Shown here: positions 47,670 through 60,400 of the stretch, piece by piece
Numbering within the stretch: the stretch's first letter is position 1
Layout of the letters: each line of letters opens with the position of its first letter
Origin: Cornus controversa
Lineage: Eukaryota > Streptophyta > Magnoliopsida > Cornales > Cornaceae
Direction: 5' to 3'
Assembly: GCA_026545225.1 (NCBI GenBank)
Contig: CM048850.1
Coordinates: 1,116,001-1,180,000 of the forward strand
Length of the DNA: 64,000 bases
Notes under the pieces: generated by a model
What the model saw: only the letters and a program-made list of their open reading frames with translations
What the model was told of the DNA's origin: nothing
The model's database searches: none
Made by a program: the position numbers and the translations under genes

Positions 47670-50600
47670 TGCCAAAATCGACCATATGTACATCCGAAAG
47701 AAATGGGAATGGCAACAACAATTTTGAACTAGCTTCATTTGAGTGGTTTTGATTTTAAAAGTCCCATTCCAAGAGAAATCGTGCTATACTCAGAATCAAG
47801 CATTGCTTTGTGCCAAATTCGACCGTTTAGATGTCGAAAAGAAACAACGAGCATGTCGATCCCAACTTAATCCTGTTCTGTTCGAGTCATTCTATTCAAT
47901 TCCAGTAATTCGTAGTAGAAATTGTGCATGATCACAACTGTAGGATGCTTTGTGACGAATTTGACCGTCTAGACTTCCAAAAGAAAGGAGCATGTCAACA
48001 ACGATTTTACACTTGCTTTGTCTGAGTTGGTTCGACTCGAAAAGTCCCATTCCAGGAGAAATTATGTCGTGCGTTGCTTTTTCCCGAATTCGACCGTCTG
48101 GAAGTCCGAAAGAAACAATGTGCACGTCAATCCGGTCTCCATCCATTTTTGTTTGATTTGTTCTTATTCGAAAAGACCCATTCCATGAAGAAACCTTGCA
48201 CGATCATAAACCGTGCAATGTTTTGTGCCAGATTCTACCGTCTTGACTTGCAGAAGAAATGAGCATCGCAACAACGATTTTAAACTAGTTTCGTTTGAGT
48301 TGTTTTGATTCAAAAAGTCCCATTCCTTGAGAAATCTTGCCACAATCAGTTTCGTATGTTGCTTTTTGTGAAACTCGATCGGTTTGATGTCCAAAAGAAA
48401 TGACAAGCACGTTGATCAGATCTTCATCCTACTTTTTTTGAGTAGTTATGAGTTGAAGTGAGCAACTCCGTGTAGAAATCGTGTATGATAACAACCTTGT
48501 GCTGCTTTGTGCCAACTTTGATTGTCTGGACGTTTAAAAGGAACAATGAGCAAGCTACCAACGATTTAAAGTAGTTTTGTTTGAGTTATTTTGATTCGAG
48601 AAGCCCCATTCCTAGAGAAATCGTGCCACAATCAGAATTGTCCGTTGCTGGTTGCCAAATTAGACTGTCAAGACGTCCCAAAGAAACGACGAGCATGTCG
48701 ATCCGATCTTCATCATGTTTTGTTTGAGTTGTTATGAATCGAAAAGAACAATTCTTTGCAGAAATCAAGTATGACAACAACAGTTTTAAACTAGCCTTGT
48801 TTGAGATGCTTTGATTTAAAAAGTCCCATTCCTAGAGAAATTATGCCATAATTCAAATCGTACGTTGCTTTTTCCCGAATTCGACCGTCTGGACGTCAAA
48901 AGCAAACAATGATCATGCCAATCCGATCTTCATCCTATTTTGTTTAAGTCGTTCTGATTCAAAAAAAGCAATTCTTTATAGAAATGGTGCGTGATCACAA
49001 CCGTATGGTGCTTTGTGCCAAAATTGACCATATGTACATCTGAAAAAAATGGGCATTGCAACAATAATTTTGAACTAGCTTCATTTGAGTGGTTTTGATT
49101 TTAAAAGTCCCATTCCAAGAGAAATCGTGCTATACTCAGAATCAAGCATTGCTTTGTGCCAAATTCGACCGTTTAGACGTCGAAAAGAAACAACGAGCAT
49201 GTCGATCCCAACTTGATCCTGTTCTGTTTGAGTAATTTTATTCAATACCAGCAATTCGTAGCAGAAATTGTGCATGCTCGCAACTGTAGGATGCTTTGTG
49301 ACGAATTCGACCGTCTAGACATCCAAAAGAAAGGAGCAAGTCAACAACGATTTTAAACTTGCTTTGTCTGAGTTGGTTCAACTCGTAAAGTCCCATTCCA
49401 GGAGAAATTATGTCGTGCGTTGCTTTTTCCCGAATTCGACCGTCTGGAAGTCCGAAAGAAACAATGTGCACGTCAATCCGGTCTCCATCGATTTTTGGTT
49501 GATTTGTTCTTATTCGAAAAGACCCATTCCAAGAAGAAACCTTGCACGATCATAAACCGTGCGGTGTTTTGTGCCAGATTCTACCGTCTTGACTTGCAGA
49601 AGAAATGAGTATCGCAACAACGATTTTAAACTAGTTTCGTTTGAGTTATTTTGATTCGAAAAGTCCCATTCCTTGAGAAATCTTGCCACAATCAGTTTCG
49701 TATGTTGCTTTTTGCGAAACTCCACCGGTTTGATGTCCAAAAGAAATGACAAGCACGTTGATCAGATCTTCATCCTACTTTTTTTGAGTAGTTATGAATC
49801 AAAGTGAGCAACTCCGTGTTGAAATCATTTATGATAACAACCTTGTGCTGCTTTGTGCCAACTTTGATTGTCTGGATGTTTAAAAGGAACAATGAGGAAG
49901 CTATCAGGGATTTAAAGTAGTTTTGTTTGAGTTATTTTGATTCGAGAAGCCCCATTCCTAGAGAAATCGTGCCACAATCAGAATTGTCCGTTGCTGGTTG
50001 CCAAATTAGACTGTCAAGACGTCCAAAAGAAACGACGAGCATGTCGATCCGATCTTCATCATGTTTTGTTTGAGTTGTTATGAATCGAAAAGAACAATTC
50101 CTTACAGAAATCAAGCATGACAACAACAGTTTTAAACTAGCTTTGCTTGAGATGCTTTGATTTAAAAAGTCCCATTCCTAGAGAAATTGTGCCATAATTA
50201 AAATCGTACGTTGCTTTTTCCCGAATTCGACCGTCTGGACGTCAAAAGCAAACAATGATCGTGCCCAATTCGATCTTCATCCTATTTTGTTTAAGTCGTT
50301 CTGATTCAGAAAGAGCAATTCTTTACAGAATTGGTGCGTGATCACAACCGTATAGTGCTTTGTGCCAAAATCGACCATATGTACATCCGAAAGAAATGGG
50401 CATGGCAACAACAATTTTGAACTAGCTTCATTTGAGTGGTTTTGATTTTAAAAGTCCCATTCCAAGAGAAATCGTGCTATACTCAGAATCAAGCATTGCT
50501 TGGTGCCAAATTCGACCGTTTAGATGTCGAAAAGAAACAACGAGCATGTCGATCCCAACTTAATCCTGTTCTGTTCGAGTCATTCTATTCAATACCAGTA

Positions 50601-53600
50601 ATTCGTAGTAGAAATTGTGCATGATCACAACTGTAGGATGCTTTGTGACGAATTTGACCGTCTAGACTTCCAAAAGAAAGGAGCATGTCAACAACGATTT
50701 TACACTTGCTTTGTCTGAGTTGGTTCGACTCGAAAAGTCCCATTCCAGGAGAAATTATGTCGTGCGTTGCTTTTTCCCGAAGTCGACCGTCTGGAAGTCC
50801 GAAAGAAACAATGTGCACGTCAATCCGGTCTCCATCCATTTTTGTTTGATTTGTTCTTATTCGAAAAGACCCATTCCATGAAGAAACCTTGCACGATCAT
50901 AAACCGTGCAATGTTTTGTGCCAGATTCTACCGTCTTGACTTGCAGAAGAAATGAGCATCGCAACAACGATTTTAAACTAGTTTCGTTTGAGTTGTTTTG
51001 ATTCGAAAAGTCCCATTCCTTGAGAAATCTTGCCACAATCAGTTTCGTATGTTGCTTTTTGTGAAACTCGACCGGTTTGATGTCCAAAAGAAATGACAAG
51101 CACGTTGATCAGATCTTCATCCTACTTTTTTTGAGTAGTTATGAGTTGAAGTGAGCAACTCCGTGTAGAAATCGTGTATGATAACAACCTTGTGCTGCTT
51201 TGTGCCAACTTTGATTGTCTGGACGTTTAAAAGGAACAATGAGCAAGCTACCAACGATTTAAAGTAGTTTTGTTTGAGTTATTTTGATTCGAGAAGCCCC
51301 ATTCCTAGAGATATCGTGCCACAATCAGAATTGTCCGTTGCTGGTTGCCAAATTAGACTGTCAAGACGTCCCAAAGAAACGACAAGCATGTCGATCCGAT
51401 CTTCATCATGTTTTGTTTGAGTTGTTATGAATCGAAAAGAACAATTCTTTGCAGAAATCAAGTATGACAACAACAGTTTTAAACTAGCCTTGTTTGAGAT
51501 GCTTTGATTTAAAAAGTCCCATTCCTAGAGAAATTATGCCATAATTCAAATCGTACGTTGCTTTTTCCCGAATTCGACCGTCTGGACGTCAAAAGCAAAC
51601 AATGATCATGCCAATCCGATCTTCATCCTATTTTGTTTAAGTTGTTCTGATTCAAAAAAAGCAATTCTTTATAGAAATGGTGCGTGATCACAACCGTATG
51701 GTGCTTTGTGCCAAAATCGACCATATGTACATCTGAAAAAAATGGGCATTGCAACAATAATTTTGAACTAGCTTCATTTGAGTGGTTTTGATTTTAAAAG
51801 TCCCATTCCAAGAGAAATCGTGCTATACTCAGAATCAAGCATTGCTTTGTGCCAAATTCGACCGTTTAGACGTCGAAAAGAAACAACGAGCATGTCGATC
51901 CCAACTTGATCCTGTTCTGTTTGAGTAATTTTATTCAATACCAGCAATTCGTAGCAGAAATTGTGCATGCTCACAACTGTACGATGCTTTGTGACGAATT
52001 CGACCGTCTAGACATCCAAAAGAAAGGAGCAAGTCAACAACGATTTTAAACTTGCTTTGTCTGAGTTGGTTCAACTCGTAAAGTCCCATTCCAGGAGAAA
52101 TTATGTCGTGCGTTGCTTTTTCCCGAATTCGACCGTCTGGAAGTCCGAAAGAAACAATGTGCACGTCAATCCGGTCTCCATCCATTTTTGTTTGATTTGT
52201 TCTTATTCGAAAAGACCCATTCCAAGAAGAAACCTTGCACGATCATAAACCGTGCGGTGTTTTGTGCCAGATTCTACCGTCTTGACTTGCAGAAGAAATG
52301 AGTATCGCAACAACGATTTTAAACTAGTTTCGTTTGAGTTATTTTGATTCGAAAAGTCCCATTCCTTGAGAAATCTTGCCACAATCAGTTTCGTATGTTG
52401 CTTTTTGCGAAACTCCACCGGTTTGATGTCCAAAAGAAATGACAAGCACGTTGATCAGATCTTCATCCTACTTTTTTTGAGTAGTTATGAATCAAAGTGA
52501 GCAACTCCGTGTTGAAATCATTTATGATAACAACCTTGTGCTGCTTTGTGCCAACTTTGATTGTCTGGATGTTTAAAAGGAACAATGAGGAAGCTATCAG
52601 GGATTTAAAGTAGTTTTTTTTGAGTTATTTTGATTCGAGAAGCCCCATTCCTAGAGAAATCGTGCCACAATCAGAATTGTCCGTTGCTGGTTGCCAAATT
52701 AGACTGTCAAGACGTCCAAAAGAAACGACGAGCATGTCGATCCGATCTTCATCATGTTTTGTTTGAGTTGTTATGAATCGAAAAGAACAATTCCTTACAG
52801 AAATCAAGCATGACAACAACAGTTTTAAACTAGCTTTGCTTGAGATGCTTTGATTTAAAAAGTCCCATTCCTAGAGAAATTGTGCCATAATTAAAATCGT
52901 ACGTTGCTTTTTCCCGAATTCGACCGTCTGGACGTCAAAAGCAAACAATGATCGTGCCCAATTCGATCTTCATCCTATTTTGTTTAAGTCGTTCTGATTC
53001 AGAAAGAGCAATTCTTTACAGAATTGGTGCGTGATCACAACCGTATAGTGCTTTGTGCCAAAATCGACCATATGTACATCCGAAAGAAATGGGCATGGCA
53101 ACAACAATTTTGAACTAGCTTCATTTGAGTGGTTTTGATTTTAAAAGTCTCATTCCAAGAGAAATCGTGCTATACTCAGAATCAAGCATTGCTTTGTGCC
53201 AAATTCGACCGTTTAGATGTCGAAAAGAAACAACGAGCATGTCGATCCCAACTTAATCCTGTTCTGTTCGAGTCATTCTATTCAATACCAGTAATTCGTA
53301 GTAGAAATTGTGCATGATCACAACTGTAGGATGCTTTGTGATGAATTTGACCGTCTAGACTTCCAAAAGAAAGGAGCATGTCAACAACGATTTTACACTT
53401 GCTTTGTCTGAGTTGGTTCGACTCGAAAAGTCCCATTCCAGGAGAAATTATGTCGTGCGTTGCTTTTTCCCGAATTCGACCGTCTAGAAGTCCGAAAGAA
53501 ACAATGTGCACGTCAATCCGGTCTCCATCCATTTTTGTTTGATTTGTTCTTATTCGAAAAGACCCATTCCATGAAGAAACCTTGCACGATCATAAACCGT

Positions 53601-54430
53601 GCAATGTTTTGTACCAGATTCTACCGTCTTGACTTGCAGAAGAAATGAGCATCGCAACAACGATTTTAAACTAGTTTCGTTTGAGTTGTTTTGATTCGAA
53701 AAGTCCCATTCCTTGAGAAATCTTGCCACAATCAGTTTCGTATGTTGCTTTTTGTGAAACTCGACCAGTTTGATGTCCAAAAGAAATGACAAGCACGTTG
53801 ATCAGATCTTCATCCTACTTTTTTTGAGTAGTTATGAGTTGAAGTGAGCAACTCCGTGTAGAAATCGTGTATGATAACAACCTTGTGCTGCTTTGTGCCA
53901 ACTTTGATTGTCTGGACGTTTAAAAGGAACAATGAGCAAGCTACCAACGATTTAAAGTAGTTTTGTTTGAGTTATTTTGATTCGAGAAGCCCCATTCCTA
54001 GAGAAATCGTGCCACAATCAGAATTGTCCGTTGCTGGTTGCCAAATTAGACTGTCAAGACGTCCCAAAGAAACGACGAGCATGTCGATCCGATCTTCATC
54101 ATGTTTTGTTTGAGTTGTTATGAATCGAAAAGAACAATTCTTTGCAGAAATCAAGTATGACAACAACAGTTTTAAACTAGCCTTGTTTGAGATGCTTTGA
54201 TTTAAAAAGTCCCATTCCTAGAGAAATTATGCCATAATTCAAATCGTACATTGCTTTTTCCCGAATTCGACCGTCTGGACATCAAAAGCAAACAATGATC
54301 ATGCCAATCCGATCTTCATCCTATTTTGTTTAAGTCGTTCTGATTCAAAAAAAGCAATTCTTTATAGAAATGGTGCGTGATCACAACCGTATGGTGCTTT
54401 GTGCCAAAATCGACCATATGTACATCTGAA
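47670..54430. repeat. 2693-bp two-unit block, about 2.5 copies
   Basis: Sequence recurs at 2693 bp here. One unit type (TTCGAGTCATTCTATTC in M7/M8, CATGAAGAAACC and CGTGCAATG in M10) lies at 47.9, 50.6 and 53.3 kb. The other (CATGCTC in M8, CTCGTAAAGTCCC in M9) lies at 49.3 and 52.0 kb. Copies differ by a few substitutions, for example GCTTGGTGCC near 50.51 kb only. Both edges fall inside units rather than at a unit border. Confidence 0.82.
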
Positions 54431-57400
54431 AGAAATGGGCATTGCAACAACAATTTTGAACTAGCTTCATTTGAGTTGTTTTGATTTTAAAAGTCCCATT
54501 CCAAGAGAAGTCGTGATATACTCAGAATCAAGCATTGCTTTACGCCAAATTCGACCGTTTAGACGTCGAAAAGAAACAACGAGCTTGTCGATCCCAACTT
54601 GATCCTGTTCTATTTGAGTCATTTTATTCAATACCAGCAATTCGTAGCAGAAATTGTGCATGATCACAACTGTAGGATGCTTTGTGACGAATTCGACCGT
54701 CTAGAAATCCAAAAGAAAGGAGCAAGTCAATAACGATTTTAAACTTGCTTTATCTGAGTTGCTTCGACTCGAAAAGTCCCATTCAAGGAGAAATTATGTC
54801 GTGCGTTGCTTTTTCCCGAATTCGACCGTCTGGAAGTCCGAAAGAAACAATGTGCACGTCAATCCGGTCTCCATCCATTTTAGTTTGGTTTGTTCTTATT
54901 CGAAAAGACCCATTCCAAGAAGAAACCTTGCACGATCATAAACCGTGCGGTGTTTTGTGCCAGAATCTACCGTCTTGACTTGCAGAAGAAATGACCATCG
55001 CAACAACGATTTTAAACTAGTTTCGTTTGAGTTGTTTTGATTCGAAAAGTCCCATTCCTTGAGAAATCTTGCCACAATCAGTTTCGTATGTTGCTTTTTG
55101 TGAAACTCGACCGGTTTGATGTCCAAAAGAAATGACAAGCACGTTGATCAGATCTTCATCCTACTTTTTTTGAGTAGTTATGAGTTGAAGTGAGCAACTC
55201 CGTGTAGAAATCGTGTATGATAACAACCTTGTGCTGCTTTGTGCCAACTTTGATTGTCTGGCCGTTTAAAAGGAACAATGAGCAAGCTATCAACGATTTA
55301 AACAAGTTTTGTTTGAGTTATTTTGATTCGAGAAGCCCCATTCCTAGAGAAATCGTGCCACAATCAGAATTGTCCGTTGCTGGTTGCCAAATTACACTGT
55401 CAAGACGTCCCAAAGAAACGACGAGCATGTCTATCCAATCTTCATCATGTTTTGTTTGAGTTGTTATGAATCGAAAAGAACAATTCCTTGCAGAAATCAA
55501 GCATGACAACAACAGTTTTAAACTAGCTTTGTTTGAGATGCTTTGATTTAGAAAGTCCCATTCCTAGAGAAATTGTGCCATAATTAAAATCGTATGTTGC
55601 TTTATCCCGAATTCGACCGTCTGGACGTCAAAAGCAAACAATGATCATGCCAATCCGATCTTCATCCTATTTTGTTTAAGTCATTCTGATTCAGAAAGAG
55701 CAATTCTTTACAGAATTGGTGCGTGATCACAACCGTATGGTGCTTTGTGCCAAAATCGACTATATGTACATCTGAAAAAAATGGGCATTGCAACAACAAT
55801 TTTGAACTAGCTTGATTTGAGTTGTTTTGATTTTAAAAGTCCCATTCCAAGAGAAGTCGTGATATACTCAGAATCAAGCATTGCTTTGCGCCAAATTCGA
55901 CCGTTTAGACGTCGAAAAGAAACAACGAGCATGTCGATCCCAACTTGATCCTGTCCTGTTTGAGTCATTTTATTCAATACCAGCAATTCGTAGCAGAAAT
56001 TGTGCATGATCACAACTGTAGGATGCTTTGTGACGAATTCGACCGTCTAGAAATCCAAAAGAAAGGAGCAAGTCAATAACGATTTTAAACTTGCTTTATC
56101 TGAGTTTCTTCGACTCGAAAAGTCCCATTCCAGGAGAAATTATGTGGTGCGTTGCTTTTTCCCGAATTCGACCGTCTGGAAGTCCGAAAGAAACAATGTG
56201 CACGTCAATCCGGTCTCCATCCATTTTTGTTTGATTTGTTCTTATTCGAAAAGACCCATTCCAAGAAGAAACCTTGCACGATCATAAACCGTGCGGTGTT
56301 TTGTGCCAGATTCTACCGTCTTGACTTGCAGAAGAAATGAGCATCGCAACAACGATTTTAAACTAGTTTCGTTTGAGTTGTTTTGATTCGAAAAGTCCCA
56401 TTCCTTGAGAAATCTTGCCACAATCAGTTTCGTATGTTGCTTTTTGCGAAACTTCACCGGTTTGATGTCCAAAAGAAATGACAAGCACGTTGATCAGATC
56501 TTCATCCTACTTTTTCTGAGTAGTTATGAATCAAAGTGAGCAACTCCGTGTAGAAATCGTGTATGATAACAACCTTGTGCTGCTTTGTGCCAACTTTGAT
56601 TGTCTGGACATTTAAAAGGAACAATGAGCAAGCTATCAACGATTTAAAGTAGTTTTGTTTGAGTTATTTTGATTCGAGAAGCCCCATTCTTAGAGAAATC
56701 GTGCCACAATCAGAATTGTCCGTTGCTGGTTGCCAAATTAGACTGTCAAGACGTCCCAAAGAAACGACGAGCATGTCTATCCAATCTTCATCATGTTTTG
56801 TTTGAGTTGTTATGAATCGAAAAGAACAATTCCTTGCAGAAATCAAGCATGACAACAACAATTTTAAACGAGCTTTGTTTGAGATGCTTTGATTTAGAAA
56901 GTCCCATTCCTAGAGAAATTGTACCATAATTAAAATCGTATGTTGCTTTATCCCGAATTCGACCGTCTGGACGTCAAAAGCAAACAATGATCGTGCCAAT
57001 CCGATCTTCATCCTATTTTGTTTAAGTCGTTCTGATTCAGAAAAAGCAATTCTTTATAGAAATGGTGCGTGATCACAACCGTATGGTGCTTTGTGCCAAA
57101 ATCGACCATATGTACATCTGAAAGAAATGGGCATTGCAACAACAATTTTGAACTAGCTTCATTTGAGTTGTTTTGATTTTAAAAGTCCCATTCCAAGAGA
57201 AGTCGTGATATACTCAGAATCAAGCATTGCTTTGCGCCAAATTCGACCGTTTAGACGTCGAAAAGAAACAATGAGCATGTCGATCCCAACTTGATCCTGT
57301 TCTGTTTGAGTCATTTTATTCAATACCAGCAATTCGTAGCAGAAATTGTGCATGATCACAACTGTAGGATGCTTTGTGACGAATTCGACCGTCTAGAAAT

Positions 57401-60400
57401 CCAAAAGAAAGGAGCAAGTCAATAACGATTTTAAACTTGCTTTATCTGAGTTGCTTCGACTCGAAAAGTCCCATTCCAGGAGAAATTATGTCGTGCGTTG
57501 CTTTTTCCCGAAGTCGACCGTCTGGAAGTCCGAAAGAAACAATGTGCACGTCAATCCGGTCTCCATCCATTTTTGTTTGATTTGTTCTTATTCGAAAAGA
57601 CCCATTCCAAGAAGAAACCTTGCACGATCATAAACCGTGCGGTGTTTTATGCCAGATTCTACCGTCTTGACTTGCAGAAGAAATGAGTATCGCAACAACG
57701 ATTTTAAACTAGTTTCGTTTGAGTTGTTTTGATTCGAAAAGTCCCATTCCTTGAGAAATCTTGCCACAATCAGTTTCGTATGTTGCTTTTTGCGAAACTT
57801 CACCGGTTTGATGTCCAAAAGAAATGACAAGCACGTTGATCAGATCTTCATCCTACTTTTTTTGAGTAGTTATGAATCAAAGTGAGCAACTCCGTGTAGA
57901 AATCGTGTATGATAACAACCTTGTACTGCTTTGTGCCAACTTTGATTGTCTGGACATTTAAAAGGAACAATGAGCAAGCTATCAATGATTTAAACTAGTT
58001 TTGTTTGAGTTATTTTGATTCGAGAAGCCCCATTCCTAGAGAAATCGTGCCACAATCAGAATTGTCCGTTGCTGGTTGCCAAATTAGACTGTCAAGACGT
58101 CCCAAAGAAACGACGAGCATGTCTATCCAATCTTCATCATGTTTTGTTTGAGTTGTTATGAATCGAAAAGAACAATACCTTGCAGAAATCAAGCATGACA
58201 ACAACAATTTTAAACGAGCTTTGTTTGAGATGCTTTGATTTCGAAAGTCCCATTCCTAGAGAAATTGTACCATAATTAAAATCGTATGTTGCTTTATCCC
58301 GAATTCGACCGTCTGGACGTCAAAAGCAAACAATGATCGTGCCAATCCGATCTTCATCCTATTTTGTTTAAGTCGTTCTGATTCAGAAAAAGCAATTCTT
58401 TATAGAAATGGTGCGTGATCACAACCGTATGGTGCTTTGTGCCAAAATCGACCATATGTACATCTGAAAGAAATGGGCATTGCAACAACAATTTTGAACT
58501 AGCTTCATTTGAGTTGTTTTGATTTTAAAAGTCCCATTCCAAGAGAAGTCGTGATATACTCAGAATCAAGCATTGCTTTGCGCCAAATTCGACCGTTTAG
58601 ACGTCGAAAGGAAACAATGAGCATGTCGATCCCAACTTGATCCTGTTCTGTTTGAGTCATTTTATTCAATACCAGCAATTCGTAGCAGAAATTGTGCATG
58701 ATCACAACTGTAGGATGCTTTGTGACGAATTCGACCGTCTAGAAATCCAAAAGAAAGGAGCAAGTCAATAACGATTTTAAACTTGCTTTATCTGAGTTGC
58801 TTCGACTCGAAAAGTCCCATTCCAGGAGAAATTATGTCGTGCGTTGCTTTTTCCCGAAGTCGACCGTCTGGAAGTCCGAAAGAAACAATGTGCACGTCAA
58901 TCCGGTCTCCATCCATTTTTGTTTGATTTGTTCTTATTCGAAAAGACCCATTCCAAGAAGAAACCTTGCACGATCATAAACCGTGCGGTGTTTTGTGCCA
59001 GATTCTACCGTCTTGACTTGCAGAAGAAATGAGCATCGCAACAACGATTTTAAACTAGTTTCGTTTGAGTTGTTTTGATTCGAAAAGTCCCATTCCTTGA
59101 GAAATCTTGCCACAATCAGTTTCGTATGTTGCTTTTTGCGAAACTTCACCGGTTTGATGTCCAAAAGAAATGACAAGCACGTTGATCAGATCTTCATCCT
59201 ACTTTTTTTGAGTAGTTATGAATCAAAGTGAGCAACTCCGTGTAGAAATCGTGTATGATAACAACCTTGTGCTGCTTTGTGCCAACTTTGATTGTCTGGA
59301 CATTTAAAAGGAACAATGAGCAAGCTATCAACGATTTAAAGTAGTTTTGTTTGAGTTATTTTGATTCGAGAAGCCCCATTCCTAGAGAAATCGTGCCACA
59401 ATCAGAATTGTCCGTTGCTGGTTGCCAAATTAGACTGTCAAGACGTCCCAAAGAAACGACGAGCATGTCTATCCAATCTTCATCATGTTTTGTTTGAGTT
59501 GTTATGAATCGAAAAGAACAATTCCTTGCAGAAATCAAGCATGACAACAACAGTTTTAAACTAGCTTTGTTTGAGATGCTTTGATTTAGAAAGTCCCATT
59601 CCTAGAGAAATTGTGCCGTAATTAAAATCGTATGTTGCTTTATCCCGAATTCGACCGTCTCGACGTCGAAAGCAAACAATGATCGTGCCAATCCGATCTT
59701 CATCCTATTTTGTTTAAGTCATTCTGATTCAGAAAGAGCAATTCTTTACAGAAATGGTGCGTGATCACAACCGTATGGTGCTTTGTGCCAAAATCGACCA
59801 TATGTACATCTGAAAGAAATGGGCATTGCAACAACAATTTTGAACTAGCTTCATTTGAGTTGTTTTGATTTTAAAAGTCCCATTCCAAGAGAAGTCGTGA
59901 TATACTCAGAATCAAGCATTGCTTTGCGCCAAATTCGACCGTTTAGACGTCGAAAAGAAACAATGAGCATGTCGATCCCAACTTGATCCTGTTCTGTTTG
60001 AGTCATTTTATTCAATACCAGCAATTCGTAGCAGAAATTGTGTATGATCACAACTGTAGGATGCTTTGTGACGAATTCGACCGTCTAGAAATCCAAAAGA
60101 AAGGAGCAAGTCAATAACGATTTTAAACTTGCTTTATCTGAGTTGCTTCGACTCGAAAAGTCCCATTCCAGGAGAAATTATGTCGTGCGTTGCTTTTTCC
60201 CGAAGTCGACCGTCTGGAAGTCCGAAAGAAACAATGTGCACGTCAATCCGGTCTCCATCCATTTTTGTTTGATTTGTTCTTATTCGAAAAGACCCATTCC
60301 AAGAAGAAACCTTGCACGATCATAAACCGTGCGGTGTTTTGTGCCAGATTCTACCGTCTTGACTTGCAGAAGAAATGAGCATCGCAACAACGATTTTAAA

